A DNA stretch of 64,000 nucleotides from Tetrapisispora phaffii CBS 4417 (taxonomy: Eukaryota > Ascomycota > Saccharomycetes > Saccharomycetales > Saccharomycetaceae), in NCBI RefSeq assembly GCF_000236905.1, contig NC_016523.1, forward strand, positions 124,001 through 188,000, read 5' to 3'. The first letter of the stretch is position 1; each line of letters begins with the position of its first letter. Shown one piece after another: positions 38,899-49,371 of the stretch. The notes under the pieces are model-generated. The model was not told the DNA's origin. It did no database searches and worked only from the letters and a program-made list of their open reading frames with translations. The translations under genes and the position numbers were made by a program.

Positions 38899-41800
38899 AT
38901 GGATGCCGATAGAGTTGCTCATTATCTGGAACTGGAAGATAAACTTGCAAAGATTAGAATACAAATACATTCCAAATTAGATAACCAGAAGCATATTGCT
39001 ATTATATTATCTGCTGTTGAAGAAAACATTCAAAACTTAGATACTAATGATACCTCAAAAAATCTAGTCCACTATATGGTCTCTTTGATGTCTCTATTAG
39101 ATCAAGCTATTGATCCAAATACCCACAAAATCAAGGATTTGAGCTTACTTTCATCTACATGTTATTTACTAGATATAATTTTTCATTACGCACCAAAACA
39201 ATTATTAAAATCAAAATTTTCAGAAATTTTAACTAAAATTGCACCATGTATTACAGATGAGGGAGCTAGTGCTGCTTTAATCAGATCTGCTATCGGTTGT
39301 TTAGAATCTCAATTGATTGCTCAAGATGCCCAAATTTGGAACAACACACAGGCATTAACCGTCACACCAAGAAGAGGTCTACAAGGTCTTCTGGAATTAT
39401 CATTGGATCCAAGACCTAAAATTAGAAAGAGAGCAGCAGAGGCTGTGTTTAACATTTTATCTAATCCACCTGCAGCACCAACTGCTGAACATGTTGCATC
39501 GATTTTTATTGCATCTTTCTGTATTAAATCTTTAACCTCAGTCATGAATGAATTTTCTGTCACTTCAAACAAAAAACTAAGGAATCAGAGTGGTCCAAAT
39601 GATTTAAATACTAAAATTATTCACAACATTAGATTCATCAGTAAGGTTATCTCGAGTAACCAATGGCCCTCTCCTCAGATTGAACCATTGTGTGACCTAT
39701 TGTTAGAAGTTACAAAAAGTTCAGACCAATTCTTAGTTACCGCTGCTTTTGAATGTTTTGAAAGTCTATTCAATTCTTTATCCGAGCAATCATCAACACT
39801 TGGATTAGCTGATAACAAGTTTTTAAATGTTTTAGAGATTATTTACTCATTAAAGCCATCTAACAATGATACGCATCTAGCCGGTGCTTGGATTGCTGTT
39901 GTTGTGAAAAGTTTATCCTCCTATGCAGTTCATCAACCATTAAAGGCAATGCAAAAGATACCAGAAGTTTTCAAGTTGATTTCAACTTATTTAGCTAGTG
40001 AATCTGAAGAAATTTATACCAGTGCTTCTCAATGTTTAATTGCAATTTTAACAAATGCTATCAGGGATGAGTTATTATTAGAACTACCATCAAATACTGA
40101 AGCTACTATCGACGTTGTTGATGGTCTTTTAGAAGAAATGTCTGTTTTAATAACTGACTTCTTATCCATTAAGTACACTCACTGTGGTAAAGAAATTTTA
40201 AATGTATTGGCAGCTGCATTCACAAAATTAAGACATAGAGCAAACCCATCATTCATAAAATTATTAGTAATCGTTGACCAGTGGAGAATCAATGAGAACA
40301 ACTATATGGAATACAGAAATGAAGTTGAGAAAGTTATTGGTTCTGCTATATCAGGAATGGGCCCAGACATTGTTTTATCATACTTACCATTAAACTTAGA
40401 AAATCCAACTGACGAACAACCTGGCCGTGCTTGGTTATTACCAATTTTGAGAGATTATACAAAAAATACAAGATTATTGACCTTTATTAACGAAATTTTA
40501 CCACTAATTGAAGTTTTCGAGGATAAATGTAAGCAATTAAACTCTGAATCCGTTCAATTAAAGGTCTTTCAAACAGTAATCGACCAATTGTGGTCAACAT
40601 TACCACGTTTCTGTGAATTACCAACTGATTTACAAGAATCCTTCACTAGTGATTTTGCTTCTAAATTATCTTCAATTTTATATAGTAAAGTTGAATTAAG
40701 AACGACTATCTGCCACGCACTAAAAATGTTAGTTGATAGTAATTCTGCATATGCTAATGGAGCTCTTGCTGACAATATTTTATTACAGGAATCTTTCCCA
40801 GTTCAGAATGCCAAAGATAATTTAACTTATTTATCCAAAATGTCTCCAAATATTTTATCTGTTCTTTTCAACGTGTACAGTCAAACTGCTCCAAATGCAA
40901 GAGGTTATATTTTAGAAACTATCGAATCATTTATTAAAATCACTACTGAGGAAGATCTACAGACCACTTTTAACAAGGTATGTACTTTATTAAACTCTGC
41001 TATGGACGAAGAGTCTGAAAATGTTCAAAAGGGTAAACCGCAATTATCTGCAACATTATTGGATTTAGTCGTGTGTATGGTAAAGTATGTCCCCGCTTCA
41101 TCGTACAGTGCTCTATTCTCTATTTTCAGCATCACTGTTAATTCAGTTGATGCACTAACTCAGAAAAGAGCTTATAGAATTGTTACAAGATTGTCTGAGC
41201 TAGATGCAGGTTTTGAAGCTTTATCTGGTTTTATCTCTGATATCACAAAGGTATTTGTAGAAACTAGTGACAAAACTCAAACTTCTACTAGGTCTGTTAG
41301 ACTGAGTGCTATAAAGGCTTTAGTATCTATGTTACCATCAAACCAAATGGACTTCATTGTCAAGGTGGTTCCTGAAGTCATTTTAGCAACTAAAGATGTG
41401 AATGAAAAGTCAAGAGAAACTGCCTTTGAAACTCTTATAGAAATGGGTAAAAAAATGAATGAACCAAATAGTGTTGTTAGATTATCTGAAATTCCTGGTT
41501 ATGATAGCACAACACCTGACCAACCATCTAGCGTTACCGAATTTTTCAAGATTATGTCTGCTGGTTTAATTGGTGAATCACAACATATGGTCAGTGCCAC
41601 AATCACAGCATATGCATGTGTTGTATTTGAATTTAAAGATGAAATTGATCCATCAATGCTATTAGAAATATATGATACTATTCAACTATATTTAACTTCG
41701 AATTCAAGAGAAATTGCCAAAAGTGCAATTGGTTACATTAAGGTTTGTATTCTAGGTTTACCTGTTGAATTGATGCATGATAAAGTACCTGAGTTATTAC

Positions 41801-42549
41801 CAAAATTACTACGTTGGTCAAATGAACATACCGGTCATTTCAAAGCCAAAGTGAAGAATATTATTGAGAGAATGATTAGAAGATTTGGCTATGAACTTGT
41901 TGAACAAGCCTTCCCAGAAGAAGATAGAAAACTATTAACTAATATTCGTAAAGCTCGTAATAGGAACAGCAAGAAGGGTAGCGAGCTTTCAGAAGGTAAG
42001 TCCAATGCTACTTCAGCAAAGGGTTCTAGATTTATGTCTGCCTTTGATGAAGTTGTATATGATTCTTCTGATGATGAGAATGATGATACTGAAGTTTCTA
42101 ATGGTAAAGGTAAGAAGGCTTCTAAGCAATTTATCATTGAGGGTGAAAATCCATTAGATTTATTGGATTCACAAACATTAGCTCATATATCTACAACTAA
42201 TGTTAGAAATAATAAAAAAGAACAACGTAGGAAAATCAGGGATGATGAAGCTTTCAGTTTCGATGATGAAGGTAAATTAGTTGTGAAACCTGGTTCTTCG
42301 AAGACTGTTAACGAAGAGGATCCATTAATGTCTGTTACCAGTGGTATTAATGCATACTTAGATGCTGTTAAGAATGGTCCTATTAGAGGTCAAAAGAATA
42401 AATTGAAATTTAAGAAGAATAAGGATGCTGATGATGAGGACGATTTTGATAATTCACCAAAGCCAACAAAGAAAAACGATTCAAGAAATAAAATCGGTAA
42501 AGGTAGTTTCAAAAAGAATCAAAAATTTAAATCCAGAAGAAAACTTTAG
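38899..42549 (+). CDS. RRP12: Ribosomal subunit export and maturation factor
   Basis: HEAT-repeat protein required for 90S/40S maturation and export of both ribosomal subunits. At 1216 residues (1228 in S. cerevisiae) it is almost wholly alpha-helical HEAT-like repeats to about residue 1000. A charged C-terminal part follows, with acidic SSDDENDD and a strongly basic end (KGSFKKNQKFKSRRKL) for RNA binding and nucleolar localisation. Start MDADRVAHYLELEDKLAKIR. Equivalent to YPL012W. Confidence 0.97.
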   Translation: MDADRVAHYLELEDKLAKIRIQIHSKLDNQKHIAIILSAVEENIQNLDTNDTSKNLVHYMVSLMSLLDQAIDPNTHKIKDLSLLSSTCYLLDIIFHYAPKQLLKSKFSEILTKIAPCITDEGASAALIRSAIGCLESQLIAQDAQIWNNTQALTVTPRRGLQGLLELSLDPRPKIRKRAAEAVFNILSNPPAAPTAEHVASIFIASFCIKSLTSVMNEFSVTSNKKLRNQSGPNDLNTKIIHNIRFISKVISSNQWPSPQIEPLCDLLLEVTKSSDQFLVTAAFECFESLFNSLSEQSSTLGLADNKFLNVLEIIYSLKPSNNDTHLAGAWIAVVVKSLSSYAVHQPLKAMQKIPEVFKLISTYLASESEEIYTSASQCLIAILTNAIRDELLLELPSNTEATIDVVDGLLEEMSVLITDFLSIKYTHCGKEILNVLAAAFTKLRHRANPSFIKLLVIVDQWRINENNYMEYRNEVEKVIGSAISGMGPDIVLSYLPLNLENPTDEQPGRAWLLPILRDYTKNTRLLTFINEILPLIEVFEDKCKQLNSESVQLKVFQTVIDQLWSTLPRFCELPTDLQESFTSDFASKLSSILYSKVELRTTICHALKMLVDSNSAYANGALADNILLQESFPVQNAKDNLTYLSKMSPNILSVLFNVYSQTAPNARGYILETIESFIKITTEEDLQTTFNKVCTLLNSAMDEESENVQKGKPQLSATLLDLVVCMVKYVPASSYSALFSIFSITVNSVDALTQKRAYRIVTRLSELDAGFEALSGFISDITKVFVETSDKTQTSTRSVRLSAIKALVSMLPSNQMDFIVKVVPEVILATKDVNEKSRETAFETLIEMGKKMNEPNSVVRLSEIPGYDSTTPDQPSSVTEFFKIMSAGLIGESQHMVSATITAYACVVFEFKDEIDPSMLLEIYDTIQLYLTSNSREIAKSAIGYIKVCILGLPVELMHDKVPELLPKLLRWSNEHTGHFKAKVKNIIERMIRRFGYELVEQAFPEEDRKLLTNIRKARNRNSKKGSELSEGKSNATSAKGSRFMSAFDEVVYDSSDDENDDTEVSNGKGKKASKQFIIEGENPLDLLDSQTLAHISTTNVRNNKKEQRRKIRDDEAFSFDDEGKLVVKPGSSKTVNEEDPLMSVTSGINAYLDAVKNGPIRGQKNKLKFKKNKDADDEDDFDNSPKPTKKNDSRNKIGKGSFKKNQKFKSRRKL

Positions 42550-42723
42550 ATAAGTTATTTACATAATTGTAGTAAGAACATTGCTAAATAATAGTTTTAA
42601 ACCGTTTCATGTATATTATTAATAAAATACTTTATAAATGCTAAATGTATGTTAAATGTTAGAATTTTATGCTATTGGCTGATTGTGAAGATAAGGACCT
42701 ACCATCACTTTGTTTTTTTCATA

Positions 42724-43923
42724 TTAAAATCGTTCAAAACTTTCAGGATTGAAATCAATCGATTCTCTTTGAAACTCGTTATCTATATCATCCATTTCTT
42801 TATATCTAGAATTGAAATGAGATCCCATTGCAAAACTTCCGGGCGAAGGTTCAGGCTTATGATCAAATTGCATATTTTCGTATTGTTCATCTTGTTCAAA
42901 TTTATTTATTTGGTCATAATCATTAGCTGTCTTATCCAACTCTTCTTTCGACTCACCGGCATCAAGCAACTCAACATCGTCATCTTCTTCCATTTCATTA
43001 TTTTCATAAGATAAAGTGATGTTACTTAGGTTAGTTTCCTGTTTCATAATAGGCAATTTCTTCAGCAGTTCAAATCCCTTTTGTAAATAGATAGGAGCAT
43101 TTTCCAATTTTTCAATATCCTGTGTACTTGGTAATAAGTCTGATTGCAAAACTTGCATAGAAGCTTCATTGCTAGATGAATTATTTAGTTGAAGATCTAA
43201 TACCGAATTCTTTAATCCAGCTATTCCCGGTAATTTATCTACACTCCTAGCTTTCTCCTTTGATAACTTTTTAGATAAACTTAATCTCTGTTTGACTATA
43301 ACGAATTTAATCCAATTGTCAAAATCTCCATTATTTACCATATCCTCTAGCAGCTCGTCTTCATTCTCATTATCATCATTCTTATTAGGATCTTTATTTT
43401 GTAACTGCTTCAAATAATCAGGGACTAAAGATGCTTGCTGACTTGAAGTTTTTCCTTCTCCATTATTATCATTGCCATTCCTACTACCATTGATATTAGT
43501 GCTAGCATTATTGTCATTAAGTGTCATGTCTTCCATGTTTAGAAGATCTGTGGTTGGTAATGATACTAAACATTCTTGTTGCCTCATATCACTATCCATC
43601 CACCATTTTTTAAAATTCTGTAAACCTTTATCGCTTGCAAGTTCTGGATTTTCATCATATATATCTAATATATCCACTGGTTTAATAATACCTAAATTTT
43701 GGAAGGCTTGAGTAATATCTTGCAACGCAATACTGTCATCAAAATCTTGCCTCGACCTTGATAATTTAGTTATTTCACCTAAAAGTAATTCCAAGAACTT
43801 AACATATAAATCAGTGATAGCATTCACTGTACTTGGCTTCGACCTATCAAACCCTTGTACTTTCAACAATTGCAGCATGGATACCCTCAGAAGGTAATAA
43901 TAAAACTCACTAGTAGACGTCAT
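42724..43923 (-). CDS. TAF3: TFIID subunit Taf3
   Basis: TFIID component that pairs with Taf10 through a histone fold. The 399-residue protein is longer than S. cerevisiae Taf3 (353 aa). The N-terminal histone fold spans about residues 3-85 (FYYYLLRVSMLQLLKVQGFD, then ITDLYVKFLELLLGEITKLS). The remainder is acidic, Asn/Ser-rich and low in conservation. No PHD finger, as in other yeasts. Converges on RRP12 with 174 bp between stops; matches YPL011C. Confidence 0.93.
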   Translation of the reverse strand: MTSTSEFYYYLLRVSMLQLLKVQGFDRSKPSTVNAITDLYVKFLELLLGEITKLSRSRQDFDDSIALQDITQAFQNLGIIKPVDILDIYDENPELASDKGLQNFKKWWMDSDMRQQECLVSLPTTDLLNMEDMTLNDNNASTNINGSRNGNDNNGEGKTSSQQASLVPDYLKQLQNKDPNKNDDNENEDELLEDMVNNGDFDNWIKFVIVKQRLSLSKKLSKEKARSVDKLPGIAGLKNSVLDLQLNNSSSNEASMQVLQSDLLPSTQDIEKLENAPIYLQKGFELLKKLPIMKQETNLSNITLSYENNEMEEDDDVELLDAGESKEELDKTANDYDQINKFEQDEQYENMQFDHKPEPSPGSFAMGSHFNSRYKEMDDIDNEFQRESIDFNPESFERF

Positions 43924-44724
43924 CCCTTAACACACTTTAAAGTTGTAATTATAGTTATTTTACAATTCGTTTCTTTGTCAATTTGTTAGACTCCCACCGA
44001 TAAATGAAATAAGTTTAGAAAGGCAAAAAATAAAAAAGAAAACACAAATCGACATCTCTCTTTCAAATATTAATTACCAGGAAATAAATATCTTCCAATA
44101 GAAGATCAATTCTTCAATTGAATCAACTATATCAAAATATTTATTGTATATATGGTCTATAATACATTTTTCAGATGAGTTAGTTCCATCACTTTTGAAA
44201 AATTCTTAAAAAGAATGATAATGGGTTACCCTCACCTTTAATTTTTCAGAAATATTTTTATTTTTTTTTCAGAAGAACAACGTTGGATTGTAATTAAAAC
44301 CTACCACGTCGTCAATGAATAATTAAAATAAGTTGAATATTGAATTGATTGAATTGAATTTGTTATTTGACTCTAAATTTAATGGAAGTTTTGATAAATT
44401 GAACTCAAGCTTGGATCAAGATCTGAATTTCAAATACAACTTACCTTTTATTTAACGGCCTGTTTGACTATTTGGCAATTTTTCTTTTGTGGTTTTCATT
44501 ATTGTTTAATATTTTTAACCATAGAGTATTGTTTATAACGTTGAAAATATTTAGTTTTTAAGGTAATTGCTGATTTTAATATCCGTGTGGGCTAATATAC
44601 ATTGAATTACTTTAGCTTGATTTATTATTTTACCAACAAGAGTCCATTCGGCATTACTTTAATATAAGAAGTCATTCTCACTCTAAGATCAATCTATATA
44701 TATCGATAAAGAACAACAACTAAT
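43924..44724. other. Divergent spacer TAF3 / RET3
   Basis: 801 bp, AT-rich. A GGGTTACCC palindrome-like site (44224-44232) resembles but does not meet the Reb1 consensus. No gene seen. Confidence 0.55.
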
Positions 44725-45288
44725 ATGACAGACTCATTATCATTATACTCTGTTAAAGCAGTTCTAATACTAGATAACCAAGGTGATAGAGTATACGCTA
44801 AATACTATAGTGCTCCACATGTCCCAAATTTATCTTTGTTCCCTTCAGTTAAACAAGAAAAAGAATTTGAAAAAAGGTTATTTAAGAAAATTCACAAACA
44901 AGAATCTGAAATTTTAATATTTGAAGATAACATTGTGTTATATAAAGAGTACATGGATGTGGTCTTATGTTTAATTGGTCCATTAGAAGAGAATGAAATT
45001 ATTTTGCAACAAGCTTTTACCGCTTTCAAAGATTCTTTAGATTTGATTTTAGATTCTGGTATAGATAAAAAAAACACTCAAGAACATTACGACATGGTTT
45101 TGTTAGCCATTGATGAAACTTTCGATAACGGTGTCATTCTAGAGACAGACCCTGCCAGCATTGCCTCGAGAGTCACCACCCCACCATCTAGTGAACAACA
45201 AATGCACCTAGATTTAGATAAAGGTTTGATGAGTGCATGGGGATTTGCCAAGAGCAAATTACAAGAAAGATTACAACAAGGTATATAA
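44725..45288 (+). CDS. RET3: COPI coatomer zeta subunit
   Basis: Small subunit of the coatomer F-subcomplex in Golgi-to-ER retrograde transport. At 187 residues (189 in S. cerevisiae) it has a longin-like fold: YSVKAVLILDNQGDRVYAKYY, then FEDNIVLYKEYMDVVLCLIG and VLLAIDETFDNGVILETDP. The conserved tail SAWGFAKSKLQERLQQGI is complete. Equivalent to YPL010W; converges on RQC2. Confidence 0.97.
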   Translation: MTDSLSLYSVKAVLILDNQGDRVYAKYYSAPHVPNLSLFPSVKQEKEFEKRLFKKIHKQESEILIFEDNIVLYKEYMDVVLCLIGPLEENEIILQQAFTAFKDSLDLILDSGIDKKNTQEHYDMVLLAIDETFDNGVILETDPASIASRVTTPPSSEQQMHLDLDKGLMSAWGFAKSKLQERLQQGI

Positions 45289-45496
45289 TTGAAATAACAA
45301 TTGATTATTACAGGTAGATGAATCAATTCAACAATATATATATTTGTATATCTTTGTGAATAAGTTTTATACTAAACAGGCTCTTATTTTCTTAAAATAT
45401 TAATAACGAATCATTATTATAATAAAATAAAAAAGAAATCAATTAACTATACTATTCAATGATATTTATATAATAATTTACACATGAATTTCAAAT

Positions 45497-48400
45497 TTAC
45501 TTCTTTTTATTTTTAGATTTAAAACCATTTTTACCAGTGCCTGATTTCTTCCCTTTTAATCTATCATTTAGAGAATTTTGACCAGGAATAGAAATTTTTA
45601 ACTTATCAGCAGAGATGGACAATATTAAATCTTGAGCTTTTAATGATTTAATAATATCATGTTCACTAACCCAATCTAATTCTTTATCACAGTTATTAGG
45701 ATCAGTTTTTCTATTTAAAAAATGATGTAGAATGTCATTTACTGTTTTTTGTTTTTTAGCAGTACCAGGTTGTACCTTAATTTTATATTTATATTTTAAT
45801 AATGCTGGCCATGGTGCAAAGACAGGAATTATGTCAATAATTTCATCGTCTGGTTCTAGTGTAGTTTTTAATTCAGTCCTTAATCTGTCGTAATTAATTT
45901 TAACTTTTTCACTTTCAGTGAAGCTTAAAGCTTGCAGTTGTTTTTGTCTCTCACGTCTGTGTTTCTTCCTCTCTCTTTCCTCTTGTCTGGAAAGTTCTTC
46001 TTTCAGTTTTTCTTGTTCTTTTTCAATCCCCTTCAAAGTACCCAAAACTTGCAATCTTAGTAACCTCTCATTATCATCTTGGTCTGCATATTTCTTTTGC
46101 ATTTTCTTTAGCTTACCCTTTTTACCACGAACATTTTTAGATAAACTAGTCAAGACAGTAGCAACAGTTTTACTAGCATCCATTTCATTAATATTGTTAG
46201 TGGTAGTCTGTTGGTTAGAAATATTATCCGCGTTAGTAATATCCAAATTATTAATTTCTTGCGTTATACTACTCATACCATTGAAGGACTCTATTTCTTC
46301 ATCCTCTTTCAGTAGTTCATTCTGATCAGTCACATCAGCAGATTCGTTTACAATTTTTTCAACGACATTATCCTCATCACCTGTTAAGACTTCTTCCCTT
46401 ACCTCATTTAAATTATCATCTGCATCTCCTTCATCTTCGATTTTCACTTTCCATAAAAACCCAAAACCCATAACTAATTGAGCAGGTGGTAAGAAATTCT
46501 GTTGTTTATCATTTTTCATTCTAAATAAACCGGGTTCCAGTACTGATTTACCATCACTTGAGAACTTACTGACATTTTTAGCAAAACACCACCATGGCGA
46601 TGAAGCGATCTTTTTTGACCATGCTTCACTTGCTGACATACATAAGACACCAGCTTGCATCAAAGTATTGGGTGGAATTTCTGTTTTTTCTGGGTTTTTT
46701 ATCCATACTTGGGTTCCAAAACTGTTTGACATATAAATATCATCATCTTCTATATACTTACTGTATATTTGATCTGTATCGAGTGGACTTTTACCCATTA
46801 AAATCAAAAACCCTTCACTTGAAAAAAACCAATTGAATCTTTCAAAGAAATATGGCGCTCTTATTTTCTTTAAGATATCATGAGAATCTTTCAATTTCTT
46901 ATTTAATTGAACTTTTATCCTTTCTTCTATATTTTTCAAGGCCTTTTCAGCATTTTTTTCCACCTTCTTTTGTTTTTCAGCGCTTGTTTTTTTCTTGTTA
47001 AAGTATTCAGATGCATTTGCAAATGCTGACAATGCTAGGTCAATAGTAATTTGAGTTCCCTTAATTTTGACGTTTTTTGAATTCTTACGATTTTTCCTTT
47101 TTATTCTATTCTTCTCTATGTCATCATCGCTAGAATCACTGTCAGAGTTGTCACTGTATTCTGAATCCGAATCTGAACTTGAGCTTGAATTATCAGAGTC
47201 ATCTGAATTATTGTCTTCGGCGGGTAGTATAATGTTTATTTTATTTTCTTTTAAATTCAATGGTAACATTATTAGTCTTGCAATATTGTTTCTTTTCTTT
47301 TGTTCATTTCTAATAATATTTTCTATGGCATTCCAATCCATTTGTTGATCAATTAAACTCTGAACTGCTCCCTTAACTTCTTCAATTAAGTCAGCTTTCT
47401 CAATAATGAGGACACCTTTCTCTTCGTTAATCGATTGAATATCTCTTAAGGCATTGATTTTGGTTAGATTTTCATTCACTGCGTCATCCAGTTTTTTTTT
47501 CGCTAAGAATTCTTGATTTTGGATTCTTAATGCATACTTAGAAGATTCTATAGTAGAAAAAAATAAATCCAGAGTATTATTATATGGACCTTCAACTTCA
47601 ATAACTTTTGAAATGTCAATTTCGTTAGGGTCAACATATGGTGCAAAGGGATGGAACGTTTCATATATATATTCCGTGTCTTTGGAATCTTTTTCTTCAA
47701 TAAATTTTGGATTTCTCTTAGCTAAGATGTAACCTTTTGAATATCTATTTTTCAATAAATCAGTATACTCATCTTCTGTTTCTACTAATAATTGATTTAA
47801 CTTTGAAATCTTATCCACGAAATCTAGACTTGATAAGGATGGATCAATTTCGTTTTTCTTTAAATTTTTTGAAATTAAATCAGATGATAGATGTGGGACT
47901 TTTGACAATAGTAATTTATGGATTGAAGGCACTCTTAGTTTTTTCTTCTGGTGCCCAGGTTCGGAAATAACATTTGCTTCAGCGGCAATTTTTTCTTTGA
48001 CTTCATTGATCCAACTTTCAATCAAATCTTCTGTGTATTCTCGCTTATCCGCAATTGGTTTTTCATTACCACCTATAAACAAAGAATCATCAAACATAGT
48101 ATACACTTCACCAACTCTATTTTCGTGTTCTTGGACTACCCTCTGTAATGATAGAATTTTTTTTTCCTCATCTAATAAAATAACATTACCTGAACTGAAA
48201 AATTCCAACACTAAATAGTATAAACCATCAGCAAATTGTAAAACTAAAATTCTATCATTTTTAACTTGTCTTAAAGCAGTTAATCTCTTTGATTTTAAAT
48301 GTTTTCTTAATTTAACAACAAACCCAGATGGAGCAGGTGGAATAGGTCTATTGAAAGTTGTCGAGTGGATACGTAACCCACAGTCAACAAGTACACTACA

Positions 48401-48637
48401 TTTGCTTTCAGTCCTATTGAATTTCAACAAGAACTGTCTGTTAGAGTCAGAAATATTATAGATATTAGTTAAACGATGATGTTCAATAGAATTTTTCAAT
48501 TCTTCACCAAGCAACTGAAGATCTAGGGCACTGATTCTCTGTTTCATTTTCTTAAATGGCTTGTTGCTGGTTTTGTCTCTTTCGGTTGTAAGGAAATTGG
48601 TAGTAATACTAACGTCTTCATTGAAACATTTATTCAT
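45497..48637 (-). CDS. RQC2: Ribosome quality control factor (NEMF family)
   Basis: Also TAE2. Binds 60S subunits stalled with peptidyl-tRNA, recruits Ltn1, and directs template-free addition of Ala/Thr (CAT) tails. The 1046-residue protein has an N-terminal NFACT-N region starting at MKQRISALDLQLLGEELKN, which holds the conserved early Asp. A middle coiled coil follows, with an acidic/Ser-rich linker (about 470-510), then the NFACT-R domain (PYFFERFNWFFSSEGFLILMG, SPWWCFAKNVSKFSSDGK). The C-terminal NFACT-C domain has a basic tail. The first ~30 residues before MKQRIS are an extension; a later ATG could be used. Confidence 0.96.
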   Translation of the reverse strand: MNKCFNEDVSITTNFLTTERDKTSNKPFKKMKQRISALDLQLLGEELKNSIEHHRLTNIYNISDSNRQFLLKFNRTESKCSVLVDCGLRIHSTTFNRPIPPAPSGFVVKLRKHLKSKRLTALRQVKNDRILVLQFADGLYYLVLEFFSSGNVILLDEEKKILSLQRVVQEHENRVGEVYTMFDDSLFIGGNEKPIADKREYTEDLIESWINEVKEKIAAEANVISEPGHQKKKLRVPSIHKLLLSKVPHLSSDLISKNLKKNEIDPSLSSLDFVDKISKLNQLLVETEDEYTDLLKNRYSKGYILAKRNPKFIEEKDSKDTEYIYETFHPFAPYVDPNEIDISKVIEVEGPYNNTLDLFFSTIESSKYALRIQNQEFLAKKKLDDAVNENLTKINALRDIQSINEEKGVLIIEKADLIEEVKGAVQSLIDQQMDWNAIENIIRNEQKKRNNIARLIMLPLNLKENKINIILPAEDNNSDDSDNSSSSSDSDSEYSDNSDSDSSDDDIEKNRIKRKNRKNSKNVKIKGTQITIDLALSAFANASEYFNKKKTSAEKQKKVEKNAEKALKNIEERIKVQLNKKLKDSHDILKKIRAPYFFERFNWFFSSEGFLILMGKSPLDTDQIYSKYIEDDDIYMSNSFGTQVWIKNPEKTEIPPNTLMQAGVLCMSASEAWSKKIASSPWWCFAKNVSKFSSDGKSVLEPGLFRMKNDKQQNFLPPAQLVMGFGFLWKVKIEDEGDADDNLNEVREEVLTGDEDNVVEKIVNESADVTDQNELLKEDEEIESFNGMSSITQEINNLDITNADNISNQQTTTNNINEMDASKTVATVLTSLSKNVRGKKGKLKKMQKKYADQDDNERLLRLQVLGTLKGIEKEQEKLKEELSRQEERERKKHRRERQKQLQALSFTESEKVKINYDRLRTELKTTLEPDDEIIDIIPVFAPWPALLKYKYKIKVQPGTAKKQKTVNDILHHFLNRKTDPNNCDKELDWVSEHDIIKSLKAQDLILSISADKLKISIPGQNSLNDRLKGKKSGTGKNGFKSKNKKK

Positions 48638-48714
48638 TTATATATTAAGATATTTATATATAAATATTGAAACTTTTTTCACTATTACATTAAGTTAGTG
48701 CTGCAACTGTTTCA

Positions 48715-48722
48715 ATCACGTG
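48715..48722. promoter_or_regulatory. Cbf1 E-box upstream of RQC2 and tRNA-Leu
   Basis: ATCACGTG(AC), a perfect Cbf1/CDEI-type site, 78 bp before the RQC2 ATG and 39 bp beyond the tRNA-Leu 3' end. It is not followed by CDEII/CDEIII, so it is a promoter site and not a centromere. Confidence 0.6.
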
Positions 48723-48760
48723 ACCACAAATCCCAGGTATAAAGGTACCAAAAAAAGATT

Positions 48761-48879
48761 TGAGAGCTAAGGGGTTCGAACCCTTGCATCCGAAGATATC
48801 AGAATGTTTAAGTAGAAACTTTGCATGGGGCAAACTTGAAACCTAAATCTGACGCCTTAGACCACTCGGCCAAACTCCC
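48761..48879 (-). tRNA. tRNA-Leu (UAG) with ~38-nt intron
   Basis: Exon 1 is 48842-48879 (GGGAGTTTGGCCGAG..., anticodon TAG in GATTTAGG) and exon 2 is 48761-48803 (TCTGATATCTTCGGATGC... with T-loop GGTTCGAACC). The intron (48804-48841) is about twice the length of the S. cerevisiae tRNA-Leu(UAG) intron. A variable arm is present, as expected for a class II tRNA. An LTR lies directly upstream. Confidence 0.95.
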
Positions 48880-48984
48880 AATGAATATTTGACAATATAA
48901 AAAAATATTATATATATTAGTAGTTGGAAATATAAATGACCGTAAAATGTATGAAGTTATTCTTGGAAATAACGCTGGTGTTGG

Positions 48985-49371
48985 TGTTGGAAATGACACT
49001 GGACGTATAACTGAATATAAGATTATTGGAAATGTCACTAGCCGTATAAGTGACTATACGATACCAGATATTACCTCTTTAGAATATTATTGTTGCATAC
49101 CTGAAACAATAGTCCCTGCAAGAATGTAATAGCAAAATTTCTAATGCATAAATAGTACTGTAGAACCATCAGTCTGCCATACGTGTTCAACTCGACGACG
49201 TCGTCTCGTTGGACAGAACGGTAGATTGAAATATTATGTATATATAAACCCCGGTAACCAATATTTAATAAATTCATAAATCTAGTTCCAAGAAACCAAA
49301 GAGATCTAAATATATAATCTAATAAGACACGCTTTTTAATATCCTAAAGTAATGACCAGATCTATTGAGCA
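48985..49371 (+). mobile_element. Solo LTR with duplicated 5' end (copy D)
   Basis: Same family as LTR A and C, ending ATTGAGCA at 49371. The first ~40 bases occur twice (48985 TGTTGGAAATGACACTGG and 49024 TATTGGAAATGTCACTAG). Two further TTGGAAAT starts lie at 48923 and 48962, so the 5' terminus has been repeated. No matching 5-bp flanks. It lies about 0.1 kb upstream of tRNA-Leu. The following 49376-49410 carries a fragment also found in the relic at 16690-16965. Confidence 0.85.

Noticed and set aside
48715..48722. Perfect CDEI-type ATCACGTG as part of a centromere
   Set aside because: Followed by tRNA-Leu, with no AT-rich CDEII or CCGAA core nearby; treated as a Cbf1 promoter site.
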